Assembly: GCF_000499845.2 (NCBI RefSeq)
Contig: NC_023755.2
Coordinates: forward strand, 32,699,753-32,763,752
DNA length: 64,000 nucleotides
Source of the DNA: Phaseolus vulgaris
Taxonomy: Eukaryota > Streptophyta > Magnoliopsida > Fabales > Fabaceae
Direction: 5' to 3'
Position numbers and translations under genes: made by a program. Under the pieces are notes generated by a model. It saw only the letters and a list, made by a program, of their open reading frames with translations. It did not search any database and was not told the DNA's origin. Below are positions 22,150 through 35,211 of the stretch, piece after piece (within the stretch, counting starts at the first letter, position 1; each line of letters starts with the position of its first letter).

Positions 22150-25100
22150 TTGATTCCTTTTATCTTATTTAAGCATGAATTAAATGGTTTTTATATAAGT
22201 AATTTGATGGGAAATTTTTAAAGTGGAGTTAATGAAAATGTATTTGGAACACTCATGTTAGTGAAGAGATGTTAGTCAAATTTATAGAATTGCAAATTGA
22301 AATGATGAGGGTTCAATAATAAATATCCCTATATAATAGATAAAGGAGATATAAAGAAAACCGATTCTAATTTGAGTTTTGATTGATGTGGCTTTCACAA
22401 AATTAGTTGACACTTGATGAGGTTATTCTTCTGGTCACGTGGGTATCTATTTTATACCTTTATTACATTACATAATATATATTCTATATAATATTATTTT
22501 GTAATCTTATCATACGAAATACGTTCCCAAGAAAATCAAAATATTAAGTTGTTGTATGTATTGTTTATTATAAATTTGGTTTTTAGACAAGTAAAAGAGT
22601 TTCTGATCCAATAAGTTATAGTTTATGGCTGGGTACTTAATAGATTTTTTATTTATTTATCATATGTTTATAATAAAGAGTGTACTTTCTAATGATCTAA
22701 CATTAGATTAGATAAAGATAAAAAAAAAAAAAAAAAATTAGCAGCACTAAGGAAGAGGCACACGTTTCGATTTGAAGCAGTGGGCAATTTGTCTTGTTGT
22801 GAGGGTGCAGACACATATGCGTCACAGCCAATACGATGGCCTTGGTTGTCAAAGATGCCCATTCGTTTCCTTTTCTTTTGTTCTTTTCTTGCATTCATCG
22901 GAATTCGGAACCAAAATCTTGGTCTTTTACTTTCTAAAAATTAGTTGAAGTCAAATTTAATTGAGGATTGTGATCTCTGTATATTTGTGTTATAAGAAAA
23001 TATTTATTTTACTTGCTTTTATTTTCTCTATGGTCCAAACATTTTTTGTACCACCTTCAATTGATTTTAATCCAAAAAAAATTAGCACAAAATAAACTTC
23101 CATATTCACCCATATCTTTAGGAAAATGTGGTGAAAGCGTTAGATTACAAATACCTAAAAGAGGTCTCAAATTAGAATATAATTGTTCTTTAATAATTAT
23201 TGGCTTCAAATTCATCCACAAATATGTTTAAATAAAAAATAACATTGAACTTGTTGTCATGATCCATTCTTAGTCGAAGGCAAGATACTTTCTTATTTTC
23301 TTGAAAGATATCGGAACAAGAAAGATTTTTTAGATTGTTAGACTACTATTGAAGACATATTTCATGACTTCATACACTATGATTTTACCATAATGAACAA
23401 AATAAATAAATAAATGAGTTGTATATATAAATATAATTCATAATTTATGTTAATTTATTTATTATTCAATTACCATTTTATTGATTATTTTTTTTATTGT
23501 TTTTCAATGTTATTATTATATAAATATAACAATATTTAAAAGAAATCATCTATTTGATGTATACATTTCATATTTTTATTTTATCTTTAAATATATCTTA
23601 AAGTTAAAAAGAATATACAATATACAATTACATACTTTTTCTTATATAACTATAATTGTAAATTTACTACATTTTTATTTTTATTTTTAAATGAACATTT
23701 ATAATATTAAATAAAATCATTAATTTTTTTTATTTCAATTTATAAATTTTATTGTAGTTAATTATTCTAAAAATATTAAGGAATAAATCTTTTGGATAAA
23801 ATTTTGAAAAAATCAAAATATTATAATAATGTATTAACTTTAATATAAAATTAAAATTTTGTATTAATATTTTATATTACTAGAAATAACATTTTAAAAA
23901 TATTTTAAATTTTCTAAAATCGTTATTTCTAAAAAGAATGTGAATGCTGACCTTTAGAAAAGCATGTGTATTTTGATTAATATTTTGGTTGTAGGCTATT
24001 TTTATTCTATTTTCTAAAAATGATTTTTGGGGTTACAAATTTATATGTTGTTACCTTCTTACAGAAAAAAATGAGAAATCGTATAAAATTGAGTGGGTAT
24101 TAGATTACTGACACAAAGTCCTTCACAATCATTGAGTTCAACACGTGAAGAGCATAAAAAACTGGCGGCTCTCACCTAAATAAACTCTTTTCAAATTCGT
24201 TACATTCTTACCCGTGTATAACATTTGTTTTAATATACTACTGGTCAAATTTATTAGTCTAAGTATAATTGTGATCCATGTATAAAATCTCAATCCTCAC
24301 ATAAATTTCACCTTGTTATTACTTTTAACTTATGAAAATATGCAAATATTTGAAAGGAATATATTTACATTCTCCTTAAATTTCATCCACAAATATTTCT
24401 AATGTTTTATGTAACATTTGTTATTACAATTATATCATTTAAAGTTCCTTTATTATACTCATCACACTTATATTTACCTATATATATATATTTATTATTC
24501 TAAATATTTTAAGATAATTTTTTTAATAGAAAATCAAAATACATATACACACATGCATAAAAGAAAAATATACCCATGATAAAAGAAAAATATACAAAAC
24601 ATAATAAAATCATTTTATAACCCCTTAGTCTATCTATATTGAGACATTTTTTATGCAATATCATGCTTCCCTATAACACAATCATCGATAATAAACTATA
24701 TAACAAGGTGAACTAGAGTTTTAATATGTATTAATTAAATCATATACACGTATTTCAATCACATTTTATCCATATATTTTAATGGATACAATTTTAATTT
24801 ATAAGATTAACATTTATCATAATCAAGTGTTTAACTCAACTAGCTACCTCTCATATCATAATTCAAAGACATTAACATCACAAAACACTTAACTCTACTT
24901 TAGGAATATTCACATGTTAAATAAGATTCAAAGATTTGCATTTTTCATACTAAATTCACTAAGTTGTCATCATGATAGAGATACATAACAGGGACTACAC
25001 TTATGTGACCGAGTAAATTCATTATGACTTACCAAACTTAATTCTTTTTCACACAACACACTAAGTTATATAAATCTCTTTCGACTCTCACCACCTAACA

Positions 25101-25383
25101 TTTTTCTCTATGTAAGTCATATATTAATATAGTATAGATCATCTCCTTCAAAGTTCCAAAATCAATTCACAACCTAAACATCTTAACATAGTATTCCATT
25201 CCTAAAAATAACTATGTTCATAACACCACGTGTTATATCACAACCAAACCATCATAAATTTTAGTTTATACATATACATCAAACTGATTTTAAATGCTAA
25301 TAAATTAAAAATTCATCATTCATTACAATATAAAAATGTTTAAATATAACAATAGGTAAATATATTTGAACATTTAAAAATAT
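22150..25383. other. AT-rich spacer, possible LTR-derived stretch at its right
   Basis: From 22150 to about 24100 the DNA is extremely AT-rich (especially 23400-23930), with one (A)17 run near 22720. From about 24100 to 25383 the composition is less biased and continues in character beyond the MULE-type element at 25384-26364; it may be part of an old LTR element, but no terminus or coding match was seen. Confidence 0.45.
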
Positions 25384-26364
25384 GGTACAATTACCTTTTT
25401 GGTCTTACATTTAGGGTCAATATTCAATTTACTACCATGGTTTTTAAAAAAAATTAATTTAGTCCTAAGTTTTTTTTAAGTATGTAATTTGGTCCCTTCT
25501 TTTAAATTTCCACAAACGACGTTAACTGCTACTAATGATGTGGCAAGAGTGATCACGGTTATGTACACATATCTCCCCATCAGAGCCTTGTCATCACCCT
25601 CAACCCTGTGTACTCTTTCCTCTCCCCCCTCCCTCTCAACCCTAACCATCTTCCTAGGCCACTCTCGTAAAAGTGACTTATTTATCATATTTTGCGTCAC
25701 AACCAAAAACAATTTTTATCCTCATATCTTAACCCTCAAACCCTTCCTTCAAATTCACCCTTACATTTCCCTCTTTTTTCAATCATCCCTCTTTATTTCT
25801 GGTCCCAATATGAATTCGCAATCTCCACATTGAGGGTATTGCATAAGCTTCTGACAACATTAAGGGTATTACAAAACATTATGAATTTGATTTTGAGGGT
25901 ATTTTAAAACATTTAACAGAAGGAAAAGATTATTAAAAATATATAGATAACAGTAAAGTTGTTGGCCAAATACTCAATGGCGCATCCCGCAGCAAAGAGG
26001 CTGACTAGAGGATGTGTAGTGGAGGAGGCGAAGGCCGAGGCGGGGAGCGCATGGGAGGAGAGGATGTGCATGCTGCGAAGGCAGAGGTCGACGACGAGGG
26101 TTGCGAAGATGCAAGGTTGTTGTAGTGAGGGGGTCGAAAAGGGGAAGAGACTTAGGGTTCATAACATGTGGACTCCATCTATGCATTATTGTCCCACATT
26201 GTGTGCCACATCATCAAAAGTAAACATCGTTCGTGAAAATTTAACGAAAGGAACCAAATTGTATATTTTTTAAAAAACCTTCGGATCAAATTGATTTTTT
26301 TAAAAACCACCGTAGTAAATTGAATATTGATCCTAAATGTAAGGACACAAAATGTAGTTATACC
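25384..26364. mobile_element. MULE-type element with long terminal inverted repeats (Pack-MULE candidate)
   Basis: Terminal inverted repeats of about 160 bp: the left arm 25384-25545 and the right arm 26204-26364 both begin GGTA and share, with some mismatches, TTACATTTAGG.TCAATATTC, GGTTTTTAAAAAAA, CAATTTGGT and GATGTGGCA. The flanking 9-mers are TAAAAATAT (25375-25383) and TAAAACTAT (26365-26373), eight of nine matching, the duplication length expected of Mutator-like elements. No transposase is encoded. The interior is unusually GC-rich between about 25977 and 26150 and carries a 104-codon open frame (25959-26273, plus), which could be captured gene sequence. Its product is Arg/Glu/Ala-rich and not recognised. 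Confidence 0.8.
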
Positions 26365-28440
26365 TAAAACTATATTTCTTCAAAGTTTATAAATCTCATC
26401 CCGCTAGCCTTTTGCTCCACTAGCAAATTAAACCCATGTTGCACTTTGCCCAACCACCATTCTGCTAGCCCAACCAAAGGCATCGACACACCCAATAACT
26501 TTCAGTCACCTTATGACTACACCATTAAGTGTTTTTCATAAATATCTTAGTGACCAAATCTCTCAATTATTCAATTTTTTTTCCAGTGAGAGTTGTCTCA
26601 CCCATCAACCAAATCACTAAGAGTTTTTATTTAAATAGCTCGTCCATGTTCTTACTTAAATTAATTTCGCCTGACGATCATTAGACTCATCCAGTGAATC
26701 TGCATAAAATTATAAATTCTAAAGGATAAGGTATGAGTCGTACTTGGTTTAGGCTAAGTTTTCAATTCATTTTTCTACCAAACATTGAATAACAATATCA
26801 ACGTGAACCAAATTTATCCCATATACAATATTCTAACATAAAATCATACATACAACCAAAATTTCAAAACATTCAAAGCAAGATAGAATTTTATTTCAAT
26901 TACAATTCAATCAACACACAAATTCCTCCAAAAGTTTCAAAACAATGCGACCGCGTTACCTTTATATCCCAATTGTCTACTCTAAGATACTATTGAAAAC
27001 AAAAGTAACTTTTTCTATTTGTGTTAGCTTATTCAACCCAAAACCAATCTCCAATGTCACATAACTCATAGAAATGTCAAACCTATACACAGATATTTCT
27101 GATAAATGATCTAAACATACTCGATCCTGGACTAACAAAGACCCACATTTATTTTATAAATCCCACATGCATCAAAGTCCTTCATACATACAAAAATTTC
27201 TCAAAACTAACTTAAGAAAAATGGATGAAGAGAAACTTAATTAAAAAAAAATTATAATTAGATATATATGTTCCATTCTCCATCAAGATTCCTATAATCC
27301 TATAAGAGACTACAATCTTCAAAAAAAAAATCAAATCTATTATATTTCTAGATTTTTTTTAAATAATTAACTTTTGAAATAAAGTTTAAATAACTTTTAG
27401 TGTTTATAAACTTTACATTTTAATAATAAAATATTTATATTTTATTTCAATTCTAATTGTAAACAATTTTGAACACAATGTAAACATAATTCTTCGTGTA
27501 ATTTTGTTAAGTTTCAACATATAAAAATGAAACTGTAGAGATTTATATACTTTTTTTCTTGCTAATTTGCTAAAGAAAGCATGCAATTTCGTTTTATTCA
27601 TGAAAAGGTGCTTTTGTTCACGTGCTTTTGATTTTATAAAATTAGTACGTACTTCTAATTAAAATTGATTTTAGTTTCTATATTTGTCAAATGAATAAAA
27701 TTAGGTGTCTAATTTTAAAAAAATAAATTTTTATGTAATATGTGATAATATCACTAATAAAATTAACAAAAAAAAATAACAACCTCTTATTTTCAAGAGT
27801 TGAAAATGTATTATCTTCAATTTGTAAGGGACAAACACTAGATATTAAAGTAAACTAAATATAAGTTTGATCAGTACAGAGATAAAAAAATAATTTTTTT
27901 TCTCAAATATTAACATTTATTTATTACCAAAAATACTTAAACTCAAAGTAAACCATTTTTTATTTGATTCCCTGACAGTTGAATCAACAGTTACATCTAT
28001 ATATTCTAAATGAACTTTTTGAGTTCTGTCTGACTCAAATTAGATTAATGGACTTTTAAAATAATTAAAAAAAAAGATTAAAAACAATTTGAAATTTAGA
28101 AAATTAGAAACAAAATATATAAATCAATAAATACAGTTATTTTAATTTTTAGATACTAATTTAATATGTAAATTAGTATATATGCTTCAATAGAATAATA
28201 TCACTTTTATTTATTAACTTCATAATTATTATTTAAAAAATGAGCCGATTAAAAAGAATCCATTTTGCTTAGTTAAACGGTAACCTAAACAGGTGAAATA
28301 AAAAATAATCTAAATAATCCAGATTAATTTTTTTTTACATGATCCCAAGGTAAATTGTTACATTTTTTTAATAAGAAATTAAAGTTTTTCTAATAACAAT
28401 AATTCTGTAAGTTAAAAATTGCCAAGAGTATTCAAAACAA
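26365..28440. other. Spacer, possibly LTR-derived on its left
   Basis: 26374 to about 27250 continues the moderate-composition sequence seen left of the MULE element and could be an old LTR or untranslated retroelement sequence; no boundary was identified. From 27250 to 28440 it is AT-rich spacer. No gene is supported. Confidence 0.45.
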
Positions 28441-29450
28441 AACAAAAATTAGTGCAGTAGGCCAATTCATCAAGGTCACGCGGAGCCACGGCACTTGATT
28501 GCACTCTCCATCACCGTGCATATGTTAAAATGAGCAGCTCCCACATCATAACCATAGAAAATGAATTAATGTTAATTAATACTAGTAAAAGCGAGTACTT
28601 GAAAAATACATAAAAATTATTAATTAAGAAACATATAATATATTTTCTTTATTTAAATTGGGTACTATAATTTATTTTTCAATTTAATGAGAAGTGTTTC
28701 TGTCACAAATCCAATTTTCTTCTCACTAAACAGCAGAAGCACGATGGATATAGTTGTTGTATTTGACAAAATAATTGACCGGTTGTACAAGGGGACAAGA
28801 CAAGGCACAACTACACACAATAAGCACTCTATTATTAAACATCAAACATGGGCAGCATGTCGTGGTAGAGTAACCTTACGCGTTCACCAGGGAGCGTGGC
28901 AACACTAATTTCACCATTCCATAATAAGACACTCCTCAAACAGCAGAAGCACACTCACTCCCCTCATTCCACTTCTCTCTAGTTTTTAGAGAGAGAATAG
29001 ATTGTTTGTTGTTTGTTTTTCATAATAGAATTTCCCTCAGAGCAGCTTTTCCTCTTGTTTCCAGCTTTTTCAAAAGCTTGGGATTTTTGCCACAATTTTC
29101 AATCACTTTTCATCATTATTATTATTATTATATTCTTTATGCCAAAAGCTTTTGTGCTTACGTTCACCACTCAAACTACTAAATAAGCTCTGAATCTTAG
29201 ACGTTAAGTTTATTTACAGACTCTACAAACTAAACTTCATTTTTTCTGTTAGCTTATGGTTTTGATATCGAGATTTTCAGCATTATTTCCCAACCTTGTT
29301 CAGTTTCTCTCTTACGTAAGTTCATATTTGTTTCTCAGATTAATCCCTCATGTTCATGTTTTATAGTACTCTACTCAACTTTATCTTTTTATGCTTGTGG
29401 AATAACGGCTTTGTTTTAGTGTTTTTGGGGGATTGAATTTTCAGAAGAGG
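28441..29450 (+). promoter_or_regulatory. Promoter and 5' untranslated region of the SRF kinase gene
   Basis: Pyrimidine-rich sequence around 28955-28995 (CTCACTCCCCTCATTCC, then TTCTCTCTAG) is typical of plant transcription starts. A likely 5'-UTR intron runs 29316-29444: donor GTAAGT at 29316 and acceptor TTTTCAG ending at 29444, six bases before the start codon at 29451. A 14-bp phrase AACAGCAGAAGCAC occurs twice (near 28729 and 28939). No TATA box could be fixed. Confidence 0.5.
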
Positions 29451-32400
29451 ATGGTAAGGCGATTGCTTTCAAGGGAAAGTAGTGAGCAGAAGATTAACAT
29501 TGAGCTTGGAAGAACCGGTGAGGAGAGATCTGGTTCACAGTACAAGAGAGTGAAGATCCATGGCGAAGTTCTATTGGGATTTCTGTTGATCTGCATAGTC
29601 CAGTTTTCACATGCAGACACTGATCCCTCTGATGGTAATGATTCAATCTCCTTTTTGTCCTCACCTATTTTTCTCTAAAGTGATGATTTGGGTTGATAAT
29701 TGTCCTTCTGTGCCTCTTTTGTTATGTGTCATGCTAAGAGTTTCTCATTTAAATCAAAATTATATAATCTTGTGGTTCTGCTTCTGCCTCAGTCTCTCAT
29801 GACTACTTTTTTTTTAAGTATCATGCCTTTAGCTTGGGCAATGTGCAATGGCTACTAAATATGTGGCATGGGGTGGAATTATGATGTTTGTTCTGTTACT
29901 CTTAACACATTATTTCTTGATTGTTTTCATCTATCTGTGGTGCGTCCTAAGAGTGTTAAAGTTTTGTAATTGGAGCAGTTGCAGCAATAAATAACTTATA
30001 TACTGCATTGGGCAACCCTGTTCTTCCTGGGTGGGTTCCTAGTGGAGGTGACCCGTGCGGACAAGCGTGGCAAGGTGTTCGATGTAATGGTTCAGTCATT
30101 CAAGAAATGTACGTAACCACTTTCTCTTGCTTTACTTCACATTGATTGAAAGGTCACAAAATAAATAACCAGTTGCTCTTTGTCATTCATGACAGAACTC
30201 TGAATGGTGCAAACTTGGGAGGAGAACTGGGTGACGGCTTAGGAAGTTTTGTTTCTATCAGAGCAATGTAAATACCTCTCTCTCTTTGCTCCCCTCTTGC
30301 TGGCTTGCTTTTCATCCATCTTTCTGGGTGTCCTCAGGCATGTGCATGGCATGAACAAGTCCATTTGTTAATGTGTATGTCTGCATCTGTAGTGCATTTC
30401 CTCGGTTCATGAATTTCAGTGGTCGTTCTTCCTCACTGTTTCTCCTGCATTACCTTTTCCTTTTCTTTCATGTTTCTGGGGCAGAGTTCTAAACAACAAT
30501 CACATTGGGGGAAGTATTCCATCCAGTTTGCCAGTCACTTTGCAACACTTGTATGTGGTGACAAACTTTGTGATACTATTTCTTCCAACACATTCGTGCA
30601 AAATAAATTGATGGTTTGTACTTTTGCAGCTTTCTTTCAGATAACCAGTTCACTGGTGGTATTCCAGCCTCTTTATCTACGTTGACTGAATTGAGTGACA
30701 TGTGAGTTTATTCCATTTTGTGTCTCTATCAAGTTCTAATGATAGATGTTAACTGTTATGCAAGTTTATTTAAATGAGATTGAATTATCCCCTTTCAGGT
30801 CTCTTAACAACAATCTTTTAACAGGAGAAATACCAGATGCATTTCAGTCTCTTACTCAATTGATCAATCTGTAGGGACTAATTGAATTATTCTTCAACTA
30901 CGTACATATAACTTTGCATGGAGATCGTTTTAGCTTCATTACATATAAAACTTATTTGGTGAACCGTGAACTGCTGTGCAGAGATTTATCTAATAATAAT
31001 TTGAGTGGGGAATTGCCTCCATCAATGGAGAACTTGTCAGCTCTGACCAGCGTGTGAGTATCTTGCCCAAATAAGATTACTTTTTTAACGTATTTCTCTG
31101 TTCTCTGCAATCAATCTAACTTCTTCATTTGCAGACATTTACAAAACAATAACCTATCTGGGACCCTGGATGTTTTACAAGACCTTCCACTGCAAGATTT
31201 GTACTTCTCTTAACACGCTTCTTATAAATTTTGTATGATTTTAGTTTGGTTAAAATAAAAATCAGTTCCTACAGTTTCATCCAATAAGATTTTGATCCCT
31301 GAGAGACCAGTGCTTTAATAATGGGAAAGTTTAAAGATAATTTCTTCACAAAGATAACCTTAATAAGTAAAAATGACAATGATTAAAATCTAAGAAAATG
31401 AAAAATACTAGACAAATATCTTATTTTTTAATGGCAGGGACCAAAATCCAAATTAAATAAATAATAGAAACTAATATTCAGATTATGGGAACTGAAAATA
31501 AATTTGGTGAAAATGTAGTGATTAATTATTTTTTTTTACCAACTAATGTAAAGAACTGTTGTTGATAAGGGTTGTAGGGATTTTTGAACCATTTGAATTT
31601 TATATAGAATTTGATGGCCTTAACTTTTTAATCACATTTATTCTCTTTTAAATGTGTGCCTACTCTGCCTATTTGAACAGGAATGTTGAGAACAACCAGT
31701 TTGTTGGACCAATACCCCCGAAGCTGTTAAGCATCCCAAACTTTAGGTGAAAACCTTGAAGTATTGCTTCTTTATGCTTAATTAAGATACTTTCTGTGTT
31801 AGAAAAATGTGAAGATGGACATAGACTTGTGTGAATTGTAATTCATTTTCATGGAAATATTTGTGATCCTGTTAACTACCAAGACGTGCAGTGTTGTAAG
31901 TATTCAGAAAAGCAACCAATTGGGTGTTGCGCTGCCTCCACTTATACAGTCAGACGATTGAAACTACACATAATTTACGGTAAAGAGAAAGTCTCAAGTG
32001 AAGGTTTTGAGACATACAATTTCACATGTGCAATTGTGGGTGTGTTTTTGATAACAAAAGTATTAATCAAAATGTCCTTTATTCTCTGTTTCTTTACTGA
32101 ATTCGATCACATCAGTAATTTCAGTGATAGTGTGTCTTGAAAAAGTATTATGCATATGTAGTTTTGGCACTTCAATAACTGATGGTGATTTATGCAGAAA
32201 TGATGGAAACCCGTTTAATCTTAATGTCAATGCTACTATAGCCCCAGCACGTCCACCTCATTCTCCAGTGACGGTATCGCCATCAGGAACTGTGGTTTCT
32301 GGGACTCCATCCTCTGGACGTTTACCTACTAAACCTACGGATGGACCAACTGTAGCAAATGAATCAAATTCTGTGAAATCGAAAAAGAACACCAAAAGGG

Positions 32401-35211
32401 TGGTTTGGATATCTATTTCTGGTATATTGATGTTTGTTATTGTAGTACTGGGACTTCTTCTCTTTGTTCCGAGATGTAGAAGTAGCAGAAGAGAAAAGGT
32501 TAACAAAAGTTCCAAGCAACATCAAGTTGGCACATATGGAGGTGAAAGACATAATCCTAGAGAATATGAGGATTCTGTCCAACCACCTAGTCAAACTGAG
32601 AAAGGCAAATAAATATAACTTTTGGTCTCTCTTAACTTTGTTTCTGATATTTAATTTTCGTTGTTAGGATTTCACTAATATAACCATTGCACTTTCTAAT
32701 CTTTTTTTATTTATTTAACTTAACAGTACCAAAAGGTGCTGTGGTTAGGCTGAAAAGGGATCATCAAGAGGAGGCAAGGAGAGTGAGGGCAATTCCAAAG
32801 CTACAAGGCGAGAAAGAGAAGGATGAACAAAGAATGGGAACACTCCCAAAGCTGTTAGATCATGAGATGGATATGAGTTCACTGGGTGTATATTCCATGC
32901 CTTCTCCACCACCACCTCCTCCACCTCCACCACTTACTACTGAGAGTGTGCTTGTTGAACCAACCTCATTCCGCAAAGGGGCTAACTTCAATCCTCCCAA
33001 AAGAAGTCCAGTTCCTCCCACTTTTGCAAAAACTTTTACCATTGCATCCCTTCAACAGTATACAAATAGCTTTTCTCAAGACAATCTTATAGGTTTAGGG
33101 ATGCTGGGGACTGTGTATAAGGCAGAGCTTCCTGATGGAAAGGTCCGATTTTTTCATCTTAATTGCATTGATGTATATGGAATTTACTGATGAAAAGTCG
33201 TAGACACTGACTTTTTGTGTGTTTAACTTGTCTACTTCATTGTTATGGTTTATGATTTATTTTCCTAAACTTTAATCACCATTAGGTTACTACTATGATC
33301 ACATTAATATTATTTTGTTTCTGTAATATCTTAGATGTTCTCTTATCTGGATGGATGATATTTATTTTAGCGCATGTTTAGGTACTGACATGTTTGAATG
33401 CATTTTGATCCAAGTTTCTCCATTTGTGTTTCCTTTGCCCCCGAACACTTGTAAATTACATATTTATGGTGATTGGGACTCAAACTTGACATTCACTTTC
33501 ATTATATGAATTGTTAGATACTTGCTGTGAAGAAACTAGACAAGAGAGTTTCTGATCACCAAACAGATGATGAGTTTCTTGATTTGATAAACAACATTGA
33601 CAGAATCCGGCATGCAAATATTGTTGAGCTTATTGGATATTGTGCAGAGCATGGTCAAAGGCTTCTTATTTATGAGTACTGTAGCAATGGTTCGCTGCAG
33701 GATGCACTCCATTCAGATGATGAATTCAAAACTAGACTGTCATGGAATGCTCGCATTCGAATAGCACTCGGTGCAGCTAGAGCCTTAGAGTAAGTCAATT
33801 AACTATCAAGTGTAGACAATAGGGAAAAATATTTTCCCCTAGCTGTCAATTTTTTGTATATAGTCACTTGAATGTTTCCGTTCTCATATTTAATTTCTTC
33901 TGCCTGGATTTTCAATTATTTCTCAGTGGATTAATTTAATGCTGGAATTTTTTTACCAGAAACTTGGGATCAGTTCAGTATTAGATGGTAGAACAATTTG
34001 AGATTTAGGTTGCCAAAACATTATAATAGTTGTCCATAGACGATAATGTGTATTGATGTGCTACTTTCTGAATCTAACACTGTAATGCTGTTCTCTGACA
34101 AGGTACTTGCATGAGCAGTGTGCGCCACCTGTTGTACACAGAAATTTCAAGTCTGCTAACATTCTCCTTGATGATGATGTTTCTGTTCGTCTATCTGATT
34201 GTGGTTTGGCTCCATTAATAACTAAAGGTTATGTAAGTCAGGTAAGAAATTATTGCATAATGTATAAATATTCTGCATTATGAGGCACTGGTAAAAGAAT
34301 ACACACTTCGTGTGGACTAACCTAGTAGTCATTGCAGATTATTGTAATTTCATGTTATGTTTAAGGTCCCTCCCCTCCATCATTGCGAGGCAATAACTCT
34401 GAATTTGAATTATTAACATAGGCATATGAATATTGATAATTTGTAGCGAAAAGATTAACAAATATTTTCACTCAAAGAAAACTTCAAAATTGTCCTAAAG
34501 GAACATGCTCCGTGTGAAATGTAAACTTCTATTTGGCTGTTTCCTCTGAAGTATTGTGCAACTGCATATATCAATAGTGATTAGCATTTCATAAAAAAAA
34601 AAAACCATCGTAATTTGCATTATATAACATTCCAAGCATTTTCAGTTCTCAGGACAACTGCTAGCAGCTTATGGCTATGGAGCTCCAGAGTTTGAGTCAG
34701 GAATTTACACATACCAAAGTGATGTTTACAGCTTTGGAGTGGTTATGTTAGAACTTTTGACAGGCCGTCAGTCCTACGACAGGTGAGAGCAAATAACTGA
34801 AGTACTTCAGCCTCTATTTTTCATCTGTTTGAGTTACTTCATCTATACTGAAAATCTTGGACAGAACACGTGCTCGAGGGGAGCAGTTTCTGGTGAGGTG
34901 GGCTATTCCACAACTGCATGACATTGATGCATTATCAAAGATGGTCGATCCTTCTCTAAAAGGAGATTACCCTGCCAAATCATTGTCAAATTTTGCAGAC
35001 ATTATTTCTAGATGTGTTCAGGTAAGCTTCTTTCTATGAATTTAGAAGTTTCGCTTTGCTTACCAATCTCTGTCTTGGAATTGGACTCTTGGCCTTATAT
35101 GTGTATCTTATGCAGTCGGAGCCAGAATTTAGGCCAGCAATGTCAGAAGTGGTCTTGTACTTAATAAATATGATCAGGAAGGAATCTCAACAAAGTGAAT
35201 CAAATGAATAA
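29451..35211 (+). CDS. SRF: STRUBBELIG-receptor-family LRR receptor-like kinase
   Basis: Plasma-membrane receptor-like kinase of the LRR-V (STRUBBELIG) family, which acts in tissue morphogenesis and wall or stress signalling. Exons: 29451-29634, 29979-30108, 30196-30267, 30485-30550, 30630-30701, 30799-30870, 30982-31053, 31135-31200, 31681-31746, 32198-32604, 32727-33142, 33518-33789, 34103-34241, 34646-34782, 34865-35021, 35116-35211; 807 aa. Order: signal sequence (about 40-58, after an unusually long N-terminal region), SUB-type N-terminal domain, LRRs in seven 66/72-nt exons (about 105-267), Pro/Ser/Thr linker, transmembrane helix (about 335-358), run of nine prolines (about 462-472), kinase (about 505-800). 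The kinase keeps the Gly loop and AVKK lysine, but HRD is HRN (near 644) and DFG is DCG (near 664), as known for SRF members, so weak or absent catalysis is inferred. Closest by memory to SRF1-SRF3. The intron after 32604 starts with GC. Confidence 0.93.
31237..31520. repeat. Imperfect inverted repeat in an SRF intron
   Basis: Inside the 480-bp intron 31201-31680. The left arm (AAATCAGTTCCTACAG...GATTTTGATCCCTGA) and the right arm on the minus strand (TTTTCAGTTCCCATAAT...GATTTTGGTCCCTGCC) match loosely over about 60-80 bp. This is the layout of an old MULE/MITE-type insertion. No target duplication was found. Confidence 0.4.

Noticed and set aside
22700..22900. Poly(A)-flanked sequence as a possible SINE or retrocopy
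   Set aside because: An A17 run is next to a mixed-composition 170-bp stretch, but no RNA polymerase III boxes, target duplication or gene match could be seen.
25474..25833. Open frames at the left part of the MULE-type element
   Set aside because: They run through the terminal inverted repeat and have no recognisable domain.
29433..29450. Start of the SRF protein at 29433
   Set aside because: The codon at 29433 is TTG and the 5'-UTR acceptor TTTTCAG ends at 29444, so the first usable ATG is 29451.
31886..32140. 84-codon frame between SRF exons 9 and 10
   Set aside because: It lies in an intron; the family's exon order is complete without it.
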